A stretch of DNA of 64,000 bases from an uncultured Pelagibacteraceae bacterium (GTDB lineage: Bacteria; Pseudomonadota; Alphaproteobacteria; Pelagibacterales; Pelagibacteraceae): NCBI GenBank assembly GCA_902530885.1, contig CACABZ010000001.1, positions 41,847-105,846 on the forward strand, given 5' to 3'. Position 1 is the first letter of the stretch, and each line of letters opens with the position of its first letter. The position numbers were made by a program, and so were the translations under genes. Shown in pieces: positions 1-10,435 of this stretch. Below the pieces are notes generated by a model. That model saw only the letters and a program-made list of their open reading frames with translations. It made no database searches and was not told where the DNA came from.

Positions 1-496
1 AATCTACTGGAGTTGGTCTACCAAATATAGAAACTGAAACCTTAAGTCTAGACTTTTCTTCATCAATTTCTTCAATTAATCCAGTGAACGAAGCAAAGGG
101 ACCGTCGCATACTTTAACTTTTTCTCCAATTTCAAAGTTTAAGCCTGTTTTCTGGTTTGTTGCACTTTCTGATACTTGGCCTAAAATTCTCTTAATTTCG
201 CCGTCAGAAATTGGCGTTGGCTTGTCAGATGATCCTAAAAATCCACTCACTTTTTGCAAGTTTTTTATCAAATGATAAATTTGTTTTGTAAGCTCAATTT
301 TAATTAAAACATACCCTGGAAAATATTTTTTTTCTTTTTTAGTTCTTTTGCCTTTTTTTACTTCTGTAACTTGATGAGTTGGTATTAAAAGTTGATCAAG
401 ATTAGCCTCTAGTTTGTGTCTTTTCAGCTCCTCTTTAATAGACTCCACCACTTTTTTCTCAAATCCAGAGTATGCTTGAACAATATACCAATTCAT
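1..496 (-). CDS. nusG: Transcription termination/antitermination protein NusG (3' end truncated by window edge)
   Basis: Reverse-strand reading from ATG at 496: MNWYIVQAYSGFEKKVVESIKEELKRHKLE...YFPGYVLIKIELT...VSGFLGSS...VKVCDGPFASF; NusG NGN + KOW; upstream of secE. Confidence 0.93.
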   Translation of the reverse strand, partial: MNWYIVQAYSGFEKKVVESIKEELKRHKLEANLDQLLIPTHQVTEVKKGKRTKKEKKYFPGYVLIKIELTKQIYHLIKNLQKVSGFLGSSDKPTPISDGEIKRILGQVSESATNQKTGLNFEIGEKVKVCDGPFASFTGLIEEIDEEKSRLKVSVSIFGRPTPVD

Positions 497-499
497 AAA

Positions 500-691
500 T
501 TAAAAACTTATAGTTAATATAATATTTAGTAAAAATCTTAGAAGTTGATCTAACAAAAGAAAAAAAATTGCAGCTATAGATGCTAACCCAAACACCATCA
601 AAGCACCTGTAAGAGTGTCTTTTTTTGTAGGCCAAGTTATCCTAAAAGCTTCCTGTTTAACTTCTTGTAAAAATCTTAATGGGTTTTTCAT
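500..691 (-). CDS. secE: Preprotein translocase subunit SecE
   Basis: 63 aa, single TM, FLQEVKQEAFRITWPTKKDTLTGALMV; between tRNA-Trp and nusG. Confidence 0.93.
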   Translation of the reverse strand: MKNPLRFLQEVKQEAFRITWPTKKDTLTGALMVFGLASIAAIFFLLLDQLLRFLLNIILTISF

Positions 692-701
692 ATTTGTATT
701 T

Positions 702-777
702 TGGCAGGAGCGGAGGGAATCGAACCCACAGCCTCCGGTTTTGGAGACCGGCGCTCTACCAATTGAGCTACGCTCCT
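702..777 (-). tRNA. tRNA-Trp (CCA anticodon)
   Basis: Cloverleaf AGGAGCGTAGCTCAATTGGTAGAGC...GGTCTCCAAAACC...GGTTCGATTCCCTCCGCTCCTGCCA; encoded 3' CCA. Confidence 0.95.
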
Positions 778-778
778 A

Positions 779-1969
779 TTATTTTATAATTTTAGTTACT
801 ACGCCAGCTCCTACTGTCTTACCACCTTCTCTAATAGCGAAATTTAAGTTTTCACTCATAGCAATAGGTGTTATTAGTTTTACAGTAAATTTACCGTCAT
901 CACCAGGCATTACCATCTCTGTGCCAGAGGGCAATGTAACTTCACCTGTAACGTCAGTTGTTCTAAAATAAAACTGTGGTCTATATTTTGTAAAAAATGG
1001 TGTGTGCCTTCCACCCTCTTCTTTTTTTAATATATATGCTTGACATTCAAACTCTGTGTGAGGTGTTACAGATCCTGGTTTAGCCAGAACTTGACCTCTC
1101 TCAACATCAGTTCTCTCTACACCTCTTAGTAAAGCGCCGATATTATCACCAGCTTCTCCACTATCTAAAAGTTTTCTAAACATTTCTACACCAGTGCAAA
1201 CTGATTTTTTGGTATCTCTAATTCCAACAATCTCAATCTCCTCACCAACTTTTATAACACCTTGTTCTACTCTTCCTGTAACTACTGTTCCTCTACCAGA
1301 AATGGAGAAAACATCTTCAACAGGCATTAAAAAAGGTTTATCTTTTGGTCTGTCCGGTTGAGGGATAGTTTCATCAACGGCTTTCATCAATTCCATAATT
1401 GCTTTTTTTCCTGTTGTTTCATCTTTACCCTCCACAGCGTTTAAGGCTGAACCTTTGATGATAGGAATTTTGTCTCCAGGAAACTTATAAGACGTTAAAA
1501 GTTCTCTAATTTCTTCTTCAACCAAATCAACAAGTTCTTTATCTTTTACTGTGTCAATCTTGTTTAAGAATACTACAATCGCAGGAACACCTACTTGACG
1601 AGCTAGCAAAATATGTTCTCTTGTTTGTGGCATAGGTCCATCAGCAGCGTTAACTACTAAAATTGCTCCATCCATCTGTGCAGCACCTGTTATCATATTT
1701 TTTACATAGTCGGCATGACCTGGACAATCAACGTGAGCGTAGTGCCTTTTGGCTGTTTCATATTCAACATGGGCAGTAGAAATAGTTATTCCTCTCTCTT
1801 TTTCCTCAGGTGCTTTATCTATTTGGTCGTAAGCAACAAATTTTGCACCACCTGCTTCTGCTAATACTTTTGTAATTGCTGCAGTTAAAGTTGTTTTGCC
1901 ATGATCAACGTGTCCGATTGTACCTATATTACAATGCGGTTTGCTTCTATTAAATTTTTCTTTCGACAT
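779..1969 (-). CDS. tuf: Elongation factor Tu
   Basis: 396 aa, [26 protein letters not shown]; full-length EF-Tu. Confidence 0.98.
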   Translation of the reverse strand: MSKEKFNRSKPHCNIGTIGHVDHGKTTLTAAITKVLAEAGGAKFVAYDQIDKAPEEKERGITISTAHVEYETAKRHYAHVDCPGHADYVKNMITGAAQMDGAILVVNAADGPMPQTREHILLARQVGVPAIVVFLNKIDTVKDKELVDLVEEEIRELLTSYKFPGDKIPIIKGSALNAVEGKDETTGKKAIMELMKAVDETIPQPDRPKDKPFLMPVEDVFSISGRGTVVTGRVEQGVIKVGEEIEIVGIRDTKKSVCTGVEMFRKLLDSGEAGDNIGALLRGVERTDVERGQVLAKPGSVTPHTEFECQAYILKKEEGGRHTPFFTKYRPQFYFRTTDVTGEVTLPSGTEMVMPGDDGKFTVKLITPIAMSENLNFAIREGGKTVGAGVVTKIIK

Positions 1970-2000
1970 TTTGTTTCCTCTTATTTTAATTTTTTTATCT

Positions 2001-2074
2001 TGGAGCGGGTAAAGGGAATCGAACCCTTACATCCAGCTTGGAAGGCTAGCGTTCTACCATTGAACTACACCCGC
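2001..2074 (-). tRNA. tRNA-Gly (TCC anticodon)
   Basis: GCGGGTGTAGTTCAATGGTAGAACGCTAGCCTTCCAAGCTGGATGTAAGGGTTCGATTCCCTTTACCCGCTCCA. Confidence 0.95.
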
Positions 2075-2117
2075 TTAAACCAAACTTTTCGCTCAAAGTT
2101 GTAAAAGTTTTAAAGTT

Positions 2118-2203
2118 TGGTGGAGGGGGAAAGATTCGAACTTTCGAAGGCCGAAGCCAACGGGTTTACAGCCCGCCCCATTTGACCGCTTTGGTACCCC
2201 TCC
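2118..2203 (-). tRNA. tRNA-Tyr (GTA anticodon, long variable arm)
   Basis: GGAGGGGTACCAAAGCGGTCAAATGGGGCGGGCTGTAAACCCG...CCCCTCCACCA; 86 nt class II tRNA. Confidence 0.93.
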
Positions 2204-2328
2204 AATATGGGTACCAAATAACTTAAAAACCATTATACAACAAGGGTTTTATAGTCGAGTGATAAAATAATTGCAATAAATGATTTATTTTTTATTAGAC
2301 GATTTATCTGTTAAAAAGGGCTATTTTT

Positions 2329-3069
2329 ATGGAAAAATCAACATTTTTAATTATTGGAAAACATGCGGTGGTAGAAGCGCTTAAAAATTCGAGAAGAAAA
2401 GTAACCAAAATATACATTAATGAGCATGTTCATAAGGAAATTAATAGATCTAACCAACCTAAAAATATTTTTCAAAAAACTAAGGTAATATTTAAAAGTA
2501 AAAAAGAACTAGATAATCTTTGTGGCAGAGACCAAATAAATCATCAAGGTATCATAGGTGAAGTTTTAGAATTAGATAATAATTCACTTAAAACAGATTT
2601 AGAATTTTTAAATAAAGAAAATATAAATTTTTTAGCACTAGAGAATATATCTGACCCAAGAAATCTTGGATCAATAATAAGATCAGCTGCATCCTTTAAT
2701 ATTGATGGAATAATAGTAAACGAAAGAAAATTTCCTAATAAAAGTAAATTACTTTACAAAGCTGCAAGCGGTGCCATGGAACATATCAATATTTATAGAT
2801 TATCTAATATTAAAGTAGCTTTTAATTTATTAAAAAAAAAAGGTTTTTGGATAAGCGCATTTAGCTCTCATGCAGAAAAGAGTTTTACAACGAACAATTG
2901 GAAAGGTAAGAATATATTATTATTTGGTTCGGAGGGAAAAGGTTTAAAAAAAAATACTAAAGAAAAAGCAGATTTTTATTATAAAATTAATATCAAAAAT
3001 ATTGAAAGCTTAAATGTTTCAAACTCAGTATCAATTGTTTGTCATTTTATTAATGAAAAAATAAGCTAA
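2329..3069 (+). CDS. rlmB: TrmH-family 23S rRNA (guanosine-2'-O-)-methyltransferase RlmB
   Basis: SpoU motifs: ALENISDPRNLGSIIRSAASF, LLFGSEGKGL, LNVSNSVSIVC. Confidence 0.9.
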   Translation: MEKSTFLIIGKHAVVEALKNSRRKVTKIYINEHVHKEINRSNQPKNIFQKTKVIFKSKKELDNLCGRDQINHQGIIGEVLELDNNSLKTDLEFLNKENINFLALENISDPRNLGSIIRSAASFNIDGIIVNERKFPNKSKLLYKAASGAMEHINIYRLSNIKVAFNLLKKKGFWISAFSSHAEKSFTTNNWKGKNILLFGSEGKGLKKNTKEKADFYYKINIKNIESLNVSNSVSIVCHFINEKIS

Positions 3070-3159
3070 AAAAATTTAAATTATGTATATTGGGTCGTAC
3101 TAATTTCATTTATATAAATTTCTTGAATTATAAATAAAATTATCATAAAAGTTTGTCAG

Positions 3160-3235
3160 GCCCTCATAGCTCAATTGGTAGAGCAATTGATTTGTAATCA
3201 ATAGGTTCGCGGTTCGAGTCCGTGTGAGGGCACCA
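3160..3235 (+). tRNA. tRNA-Thr (TGT anticodon)
   Basis: GCCCTCATAGCTCAATTGGTAGAGCAATTGATTTGTAATCAATAGGTTCGCGGTTCGAGTCCGTGTGAGGGCACCA. Confidence 0.95.
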
Positions 3236-3239
3236 ATTA

Positions 3240-4322
3240 CTAGGATTTAACAAATATTTCAAATAATTGTTTTTTAAAGTTTTGTTTTTCTAATAAAGTT
3301 TTTTTTTGATATCTTTTATATGATTTAATTTCTTTCTTATAATTTTTAAAAATCAATTCAATTAACTTTATAATCTTCTTTATATTTTCACTATTTTCAT
3401 TAAATTTAAATTTTTTTGGTATAGGTATATCATGTGAATTTTTAGCACTACCTTTTAGATTCGTAATAACGCAATTATTAAACAAAACGGCTTCTCTGGG
3501 CATTTTATCTTTACCTGGATGATAACCAAAATCTAAATAAATTTTTGTTCTTTTAAATATGTTTATAACTTGATTTGCGCTCATATTTTTAAGTGCAATA
3601 AATTTAAAATTTAAAACTTTTTTTATTTCAAAGATAAATTGGTTGCTTTTGTGAGAATAACATATTTCATTTTTTTTCTTCACTTTTTCTTTACACTTTT
3701 TTAAGACCACATCACTTTGATAATCATATAATTTTTTTATATTTTTAAATTTATCTTTAAAATAATCAAAAGCGTATTGCGACTGCATCAAATGTAAGTG
3801 TGCTTGATCTACCTCTTTTTGTTTATGATATTTTGTAAAACTATAAATATATTTTAAATAATCATGGTAAGTTAGTATCCCAAAGTAAAATTTAGTTATT
3901 TTATTAAATAGAGAGATAAAATTGTAAGGTATTTTAATTATAGATCTTAAGAATTTTGAATTGTCTTCTCTAAATTTAAAACCAAAAAAATTATCAACGC
4001 TTAACCACCAAATGATTTTATTAATATTTTTATACCTTAAGGCATATTTAAGATAATAATATTGCTCTGGTAATATCAGAATATTATTGTTGTTATCTTC
4101 AACAGATTTGGAATAATTGGTCTTATATTTTAAAAAATTTTTGTGAACAGGTTTTTTAGCTTCAATTGGCAAGTAAACCATATAAGCTTTTGCCTTGAAC
4201 ACTTTTTTTAAATGAAATGCTAGCTGATGTAAACATCCAGGCCCTCCTGTAAATGTGTTTGCAGGTGCTAAAATAAAAATTTTGGTTTTATTATTAATAA
4301 TTAATTTTTTGGCTTTAGACAT
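3240..4322 (-). CDS. Glycosyltransferase-like protein (surface polysaccharide island)
   Basis: 360 aa; C-terminal YLDFGYHPGKDKMPREAVLFNNCVITNLKGSAKN resembles the sugar-nucleotide-binding region of GT-B-like proteins; next to a GT2 gene. Confidence 0.55.
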   Translation of the reverse strand: MSKAKKLIINNKTKIFILAPANTFTGGPGCLHQLAFHLKKVFKAKAYMVYLPIEAKKPVHKNFLKYKTNYSKSVEDNNNNILILPEQYYYLKYALRYKNINKIIWWLSVDNFFGFKFREDNSKFLRSIIKIPYNFISLFNKITKFYFGILTYHDYLKYIYSFTKYHKQKEVDQAHLHLMQSQYAFDYFKDKFKNIKKLYDYQSDVVLKKCKEKVKKKNEICYSHKSNQFIFEIKKVLNFKFIALKNMSANQVINIFKRTKIYLDFGYHPGKDKMPREAVLFNNCVITNLKGSAKNSHDIPIPKKFKFNENSENIKKIIKLIELIFKNYKKEIKSYKRYQKKTLLEKQNFKKQLFEIFVKS

Positions 4323-4329
4323 TTATAAT

Positions 4330-5085
4330 TTATTTCCAGCCATAATTTTTTAAAGAATTTAAGCTAATTGATAGAACTGATTTTATATTTTGTAAAAAAT
4401 TTAAATTGTTTCCTTTTTTATTAATAATCCATAAATTTAACAAATTCTCTAATTTGCTTGAAGACCTATTCGATTTATTTATTCTATAATAAGTGAAAGT
4501 GTTATTAATTTTAAATGATGTAGTACCTTTTCTTAAAATATCACATTTAAAAAGAAAATCCTCGTGCTTATAATCTTTAAATTTAATTTCATCAATTATT
4601 TTTCTTTTAAGAATAATTGAGGATGTGCTCATAGTAGAATTTTTTAAAAAATTCTTTAAATCATAAAAAATAGGAAGACTGGTAGTTTTTATTTTATTAA
4701 AATTTTCATTAAAAAAAAACTTAAAATCTGTATAAGTAAAATCGTAATCATTTTTTAACATATTGGTAATTTGAATCTGCAATTTATCTTTAGGCCAAAA
4801 GTCATCTGAGTCTAAAAAGGCTATAAGTTCTGATGATGATTTTTTTATACCTAAGTTTCGACAAAAAGCCGGGCCACAATTTGACTCTAAATACGTAATA
4901 CTAATTTTTGGATCATTCTTAAATTTATTTAAAATTTCTTTTGAATTATCGTTAGAAAAATCGTCCACTAAATAAATCTTCCAGTTTTTATAAGTTTGTT
5001 TTAGAACGGAATCTAGACATTCATTTAGATATTTAGCTTTATTATAATTAGGAATTATTATATCTATAGGTGGTGAGTAAATCAT
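4330..5085 (-). CDS. Family 2 (GT-A) glycosyltransferase
   Basis: IDIIIPNYNKAKYLNECLDSVLKQTYKNWKIYLVDDFSNDNS...LIAFLDSDDFW. Confidence 0.9.
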   Translation of the reverse strand: MIYSPPIDIIIPNYNKAKYLNECLDSVLKQTYKNWKIYLVDDFSNDNSKEILNKFKNDPKISITYLESNCGPAFCRNLGIKKSSSELIAFLDSDDFWPKDKLQIQITNMLKNDYDFTYTDFKFFFNENFNKIKTTSLPIFYDLKNFLKNSTMSTSSIILKRKIIDEIKFKDYKHEDFLFKCDILRKGTTSFKINNTFTYYRINKSNRSSSKLENLLNLWIINKKGNNLNFLQNIKSVLSISLNSLKNYGWK

Positions 5086-5116
5086 TACAATTTGTGACTA
5101 ATTTATTTATTATAAC

Positions 5117-5401
5117 ATGAAATCTGAAGGCAGCTTAAAAATTTTTTTTGTTAAACTAATTTCAATAACATTTGCTATTATAGTAGTACTTAATGTGTTT
5201 TATAACATTTTTTTAGCTGATAAATTGAAGTTTATAAACGATTTGAGCAAAATGGATAAAAGTACTGCTGAGATGATTAAAAACAAAATAAGATCTGAGT
5301 TACGTAGCGGACTAGAGAAAGATAAAATTTTAACTGACGAGGACGCAAAATTAATCAAGCAATTCTTAGACAAGATTTCATCGGAACTAAGAGCAAGATA
5401 G
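5117..5401 (+). CDS. Small membrane-anchored hypothetical protein
   Basis: 94 aa ORF, N-terminal TM then charged helix; abuts next ORF. Confidence 0.6.
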   Translation: MKSEGSLKIFFVKLISITFAIIVVLNVFYNIFLADKLKFINDLSKMDKSTAEMIKNKIRSELRSGLEKDKILTDEDAKLIKQFLDKISSELRAR

Positions 5402-6961
5402 TTGAGAAATATCTTACAATTATTATATAGATATGAATCAAAACTTAAATATATTTTAGTTTTATTTTCTTTTTATTGTGCAATTATTGTAGGTCAATCA
5501 TGGGATGAAGGATATTACAAAATTATTGGAAAAATTAATTTAGATTATCTTTTATCTTTTGGATTTATTAATGAAGAATTTTACGGTAAGTATAGATATT
5601 CAACTATCTACTGGACTTTCTCAAGTTTATTAAGTCAATTTTTTCCTAGAGAATATAATGTAGAAGCTCATCATATAATTAATACAGTCTTTGGTTTATT
5701 CTCTATACTTGGGTTATACAAAATTGTTAAAAAACTTTTTAATAAAAATATCGGAAAAATTTCATGTGTTTTTTTGTTTCTTACTCCAACTTTTTTCGGA
5801 CATTTAGCTATTAATAGTAAAGATACGATAATGGCTTCAGCACATTTATGGATTTCCTATTATTTAATTAAATACATATTTAAGAATTTAAATTTTAAAA
5901 AAAGATTGTCTTTAATACTAAAAGTCTCTTTATTATCAGCTATTGGTACTGGGATACAGTTGGTTTTTTTAGGATCAATGCTGCCTTTTTTTTTATTTTT
6001 TTTAATTGCTTGTCTTTATCTCGGTAAGTTTAAAAAGGATCTTTATATAGATATTATATTATATCTTATTATTTTTTATCTGATTTTAATTCTTTTCTGG
6101 GTTGATGTGCATAGTAATATATTTGTTCTACCTTATAAATTTTTTTTAAATGCTATAAGTTTAGAGACTGGTTGGCCATTTAATCTGTATAATGGAAAAT
6201 ATTTTTTTTCAAATACCGCGCCGATCAATTATATTTTATTAAATTTATATTATAAACTACCTGAGTTTACCTTATACTTGTACCTTATAGCTATACCAAT
6301 TATGATTATTAAAAGAAATGAGTTAGAAAGCTATTTCAGTTTTTTTAAATTTAAAATATTTTTAGTAATTTCTATTTTAATTTACCCTAATATGATAATG
6401 CTATTTATACCTTATGCTATATATGACGGTCTTAGACTTTTTTTATGGTTTATTCCCTACCTGACAATAATTCCTGCAATATGTTTGTATTTTATTTACC
6501 AAAATCGAAAAAAAATCATTTTTAACATTCATATTTATCTTATTTCAATATTATTTTTGTATCATTTAGCTATATTTTTTTCTATTACACCATATCAATA
6601 TACGTATTTAAATATTTTAAGTGGAAAAAAAAACGAACAGTATAAAAAGTTTGAAAATGATTATTGGTCTACCAGCTTAAAAGAGCTTATATTAAATTCT
6701 GATTTAGATCAAAAAAAGACCATTAAATTTTCCTCTTGTGGGATAAACCACCGAATAGCTATCAAATACATGAGCAAAAAATATCCTAAAGCTCTATATA
6801 CTGAATTAAATAAAGCAGATTATCTTATATTAACTAACAGAACACTATATTCTGATAAAAAAAAAGAAGTTACAAATTGTTTTGATGAATTCACATTTAA
6901 GAATATAAGTGCAGTATCGAGAAACGGAAATATTTTATCAGCGATAAAAAAAATTGAATAA
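5402..6961 (+). CDS. Multi-pass membrane protein, GT39/ArnT-like glycosyltransferase candidate
   Basis: 519 aa, TTG start, many TM segments, LAINSKDTIMASAHLW loop; located in polysaccharide cluster. Confidence 0.6.
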   Translation: MRNILQLLYRYESKLKYILVLFSFYCAIIVGQSWDEGYYKIIGKINLDYLLSFGFINEEFYGKYRYSTIYWTFSSLLSQFFPREYNVEAHHIINTVFGLFSILGLYKIVKKLFNKNIGKISCVFLFLTPTFFGHLAINSKDTIMASAHLWISYYLIKYIFKNLNFKKRLSLILKVSLLSAIGTGIQLVFLGSMLPFFLFFLIACLYLGKFKKDLYIDIILYLIIFYLILILFWVDVHSNIFVLPYKFFLNAISLETGWPFNLYNGKYFFSNTAPINYILLNLYYKLPEFTLYLYLIAIPIMIIKRNELESYFSFFKFKIFLVISILIYPNMIMLFIPYAIYDGLRLFLWFIPYLTIIPAICLYFIYQNRKKIIFNIHIYLISILFLYHLAIFFSITPYQYTYLNILSGKKNEQYKKFENDYWSTSLKELILNSDLDQKKTIKFSSCGINHRIAIKYMSKKYPKALYTELNKADYLILTNRTLYSDKKKEVTNCFDEFTFKNISAVSRNGNILSAIKKIE

Positions 6962-8097
6962 TGAATATTAAAAGAATTAAAAATAAAAGACCGGACCTTT
7001 TAATTGTTGGCGCTGGTCCTGTTGGCTGTGTAATTGCAGAAAGAGCAGCAAAAATAAAAAAATGGACTTCATTAGTAATTGATAAAAGAAACCATATAGC
7101 CGGCAATTGTTACGATGAAGAAAATAAATGGGGAATTAGAGTGCATAAATATGGTCCTCATTACATGAGATTTAAAAAAAGAAAAATTTTTAATTACGTA
7201 AGTAAATTTACAAAATGGATTAAAGGCAATTATATAGTTAAGACAAATATCAAGGGCAAATTATATCCCATTCCAATAAATTTAACGACGATTGAAAAAT
7301 TTTTTAAAAAAAAATTTAAAAATCCAAATGAAGCAAAAAAATTTATCAATAATTTAAAAATCAAAAAGAAAAAAATTCAAAACAGTGAGGACTTCATTTT
7401 AGCTAATTTAGGTAAAGAAATTTATGAAAATTTTTACAAAAATTACACTGTTAAACAATGGGGCATACATCCAAAAAATTTAAATAAAAGCGTTGTTGGC
7501 AGATTGCCAATTAGATATAACCGCGATCCATATTATGTAAATCAAAAATTAAAAGTTATGCCCAAAAAAGGTTACACAAATTTATTTAAAAATATGTTAA
7601 GTGATCAAAAAATTGAAATTTGTTTGAACACTTCTTATGAATTTTTAAAAAAAAAAGTCCGTCCAAAAGTTGCAACAATATACACTGGTCCTCCAGATGT
7701 TTTTTTTAATTTTAAATACGGTAAGTTAGATTGGAGATCGCTTGAGTTTAAATTTAATACTTTGAAGAGAAATAAAATTCAGGAATGTGTTCAAATTAAT
7801 TTTCCCAATGACTATAAATATACCAGAAAAGTAGAAATAAAGCATGTTACAAAACAAAAATCAAAATATTCAACGGTCTCTTATGAGTTTCCAAAATCCT
7901 CCGGTGATCCATATTATCCAATCAATAACAAAAAAAACATTAAACTTTTTGCTAAATACAAATCTCTTATTAAAAAATTAGAAAAAAAAAATATCTATTT
8001 TGAAGGAAGACTGGCAAATTATAAATACCTTAATATGGATGAGGTTATTGAATGTGCTCTTAACCTTTTTAAGAAACTTAAACTAAAATATAAATAA
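6961..8097 (+). CDS. glf: UDP-galactopyranose mutase
   Basis: LLIVGAGPVGCVIAERAA (FAD), DKRNHIAGNCYDE, HKYGPHYMRF, KQWG, NYKYLNMDEVIECAL. Confidence 0.9.
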   Translation: MNIKRIKNKRPDLLIVGAGPVGCVIAERAAKIKKWTSLVIDKRNHIAGNCYDEENKWGIRVHKYGPHYMRFKKRKIFNYVSKFTKWIKGNYIVKTNIKGKLYPIPINLTTIEKFFKKKFKNPNEAKKFINNLKIKKKKIQNSEDFILANLGKEIYENFYKNYTVKQWGIHPKNLNKSVVGRLPIRYNRDPYYVNQKLKVMPKKGYTNLFKNMLSDQKIEICLNTSYEFLKKKVRPKVATIYTGPPDVFFNFKYGKLDWRSLEFKFNTLKRNKIQECVQINFPNDYKYTRKVEIKHVTKQKSKYSTVSYEFPKSSGDPYYPINNKKNIKLFAKYKSLIKKLEKKNIYFEGRLANYKYLNMDEVIECALNLFKKLKLKYK

Positions 8098-8099
8098 TT

Positions 8100-9080
8100 A
8101 TGAAAAAAATTTTAGTCACAGGTGGTGCAGGTTATATTGGAAGTCATATTGTCGAACAATTAGTAAAACTGAAAAAAAAAGTATTAATCATAGACAATCT
8201 ATCTACTGGTCACAAAAGACTTATCAACAAAAAAGCTTTATTTTTCAATTGTGATATTAAAAATTTCAAAAAATTAAATAAGATTATAAGTAAATATCAT
8301 TTTGACTCGATCTTTCATCTCGCTGCTTGCTTAAGTGTTGAAGAGGCTGAAAAAAAACCAGCCAAATATTATAACAATAATGTTATAGGTACAAAAAATA
8401 TAATAAATGTTTGTAAAAAAAACCAAATAAAAAATTTAATTTTCTCTTCAAGTTGCGCTGTTTATAAAGATAAAATTCAACAAGTAAATGAGAAGTCCAA
8501 ATTAAAACCTAAGGGTATATATGGTAATTCTAAATTTTTAGCAGAAAAGTTAATTATAAAGGAGCTTTACAAAACCAAAATAAAATACGCGATTTTAAGA
8601 TATTTTAACGTAGCCGGGGCAAGTGAAAGTGGAAAAATTGGTCAAATTACAAGGGGTGACCAACTGTTTAAAAATCTTTCATTGGCCTCCATAAAGAAGA
8701 AACCGAAAATTTATATTTATGGAAATAATTATAAAACGAAAGATAAAACCTGTGTGAGAGATTATATACACGTTTCAGATCTAGCAAAAATACATTTATT
8801 AACGTTATCTAGAATAAAAAAATTAAAAAAATCTATAATATTGAATTGTGGCTATGGAAAAGGGGTTTCTGTTTTAGAGGCTGTAAATGAATTCCAAAAT
8901 CAAACTAAAAAAAACATTCTTGTTAAATACAAAAAAAGAAGAAAAGGCGATATGGAAAAAATTATTTCTAATAATTCAAGAATAAAGAATTTATTAAAAT
9001 GGTCTCCACCTAAAAATCCTCTGAAACTTATAGTTAAAAGTTGTATAAATTGGGAAAAAAAAATCTCTAAACTATACTAA
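8100..9080 (+). CDS. galE: UDP-glucose 4-epimerase (SDR family)
   Basis: MKKILVTGGAGYIGSHIVEQL, SSSCAVYKD, YGNSKFLAEK, RDYIHVSDLA. Confidence 0.88.
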   Translation: MKKILVTGGAGYIGSHIVEQLVKLKKKVLIIDNLSTGHKRLINKKALFFNCDIKNFKKLNKIISKYHFDSIFHLAACLSVEEAEKKPAKYYNNNVIGTKNIINVCKKNQIKNLIFSSSCAVYKDKIQQVNEKSKLKPKGIYGNSKFLAEKLIIKELYKTKIKYAILRYFNVAGASESGKIGQITRGDQLFKNLSLASIKKKPKIYIYGNNYKTKDKTCVRDYIHVSDLAKIHLLTLSRIKKLKKSIILNCGYGKGVSVLEAVNEFQNQTKKNILVKYKKRRKGDMEKIISNNSRIKNLLKWSPPKNPLKLIVKSCINWEKKISKLY

Positions 9081-10434
9081 AAATATCTTCAATTTCTTTT
9101 AACTGATCTCTTTTCGCTAATAAAACAACCAAATCATCTTTCTCAAAAATAAAATCAGACCTTGGTATTATGACGGCGTCTTTCCTTACTATAGCCCCTA
9201 TTCTAATATCCTTTGGTAAATTGCTTTCTTGAATTTTCTTATTAAGTAGTTCGGATTTTTCTAATACTTTTGCTTCAATAAATTCATATTCACCATCTAA
9301 CAACGAATAAACAGTGCCTATTGTTCCCTTGTGCACGTGCTCCATAATTCTTGATACTGTAGTCATTCTTGGATCAACCAAATCATCAATATTTAAAGAG
9401 CTTTGCAATAAGCTATAATTTGATTTATTTACAATAGCAATTGTTCTCTTTTTTTGTCCTGATTTTTCGGCCAAAACACAAGCCATAATATTATTTTCAT
9501 CATCATTTGTTAAAGCCAATACTGTCTCGGACTCTTCTAAATTTGCCTCTTTTAAAATCTCTTCGTCCAAAGCATCTCCATTAATTACTATAGATGAAGA
9601 AAGTTCAGTTGCTATCTCCTCTGCTCGTAATTTATTTTTTTCAATAATTTTTATTCTTGCGCCTTCAAAATTTTCCTCTAACATTTTTGCTAAATGAAAT
9701 CCTATGTTACCTCCACCTATAATTAAAATTTTTTTAGATGTCTTTTCCTCATGACCAAAAGCTTTCAAAATTTGAGTTAATTGGTCACTACTTACTACAA
9801 CATAGACATTGTCGCCCTCTAATAATTTGTCGTCCTTTTTTAAAAATTGAAACTTACCTTTTCTTACTAACCCAACTATATTCGCTCTAAAATTTGGATA
9901 TTTTAATGTAAGGTTTTTAAGTGGTGTATTGATTATTGGGCAAGATTTTTCTATTGCAATCTCCAACATCTTCACTTTATTTTCTGCAAAGGGGACATTA
10001 TCTAATGCCCCTGGGGCTTCCAATCTTCTGTATAATGATTTGGCAACTTCTTTTTCAGGAGATATAATTACGTCGATTGGTATATTAGACTTGTTATAAA
10101 GTTTATTCCATTTTCCTTCTAGAAAATCCTTAGTCCTTATTCTAGCTATTTTTTTAGAAATATTAAATAATGAGCTAGCTAATTGACAAACAACCATGTT
10201 TGTTTCATCGTTACGGGTCACTGCGATTATCATATCAGTATTTTCTGCACCAGCATTTTCTAAGACTGATGGCAAAGATGCTCTTCCCACGATTCCCTTG
10301 ACATCTTGCGTGTCATTAATTTTTTTTATATCTTCTGAAGATTGATCAATAACTGTAATTGAGTGGCCTTGAGCAGCTAATTGTTTACTAATAGAGAAGC
10401 CAACTTTTCCAGCTCCACAAATAATAATATTCAT
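9067..10434 (-). CDS. trkA: Trk potassium uptake regulatory protein TrkA
   Basis: Two RCK_N domains (IIICGAGKVGFSISKQL; ILIIGGGNIGFHLAKML) with RCK_C repeats; 14-nt convergent overlap with galE. Confidence 0.93.
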   Translation of the reverse strand: MNIIICGAGKVGFSISKQLAAQGHSITVIDQSSEDIKKINDTQDVKGIVGRASLPSVLENAGAENTDMIIAVTRNDETNMVVCQLASSLFNISKKIARIRTKDFLEGKWNKLYNKSNIPIDVIISPEKEVAKSLYRRLEAPGALDNVPFAENKVKMLEIAIEKSCPIINTPLKNLTLKYPNFRANIVGLVRKGKFQFLKKDDKLLEGDNVYVVVSSDQLTQILKAFGHEEKTSKKILIIGGGNIGFHLAKMLEENFEGARIKIIEKNKLRAEEIATELSSSIVINGDALDEEILKEANLEESETVLALTNDDENNIMACVLAEKSGQKKRTIAIVNKSNYSLLQSSLNIDDLVDPRMTTVSRIMEHVHKGTIGTVYSLLDGEYEFIEAKVLEKSELLNKKIQESNLPKDIRIGAIVRKDAVIIPRSDFIFEKDDLVVLLAKRDQLKEIEDIFSIV

Positions 10435-10435
10435 T

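Noticed and set aside
84-275. 63-aa plus-strand ORF
   Set aside because: Antisense of nusG, whose reading frame is clear on the minus strand.
615-971. 118-aa plus-strand ORF over secE/tRNA-Trp/tuf
   Set aside because: Antisense to tuf and runs through the tRNA-Trp gene; spurious. The same applies to 1901-2104 across tRNA-Gly.
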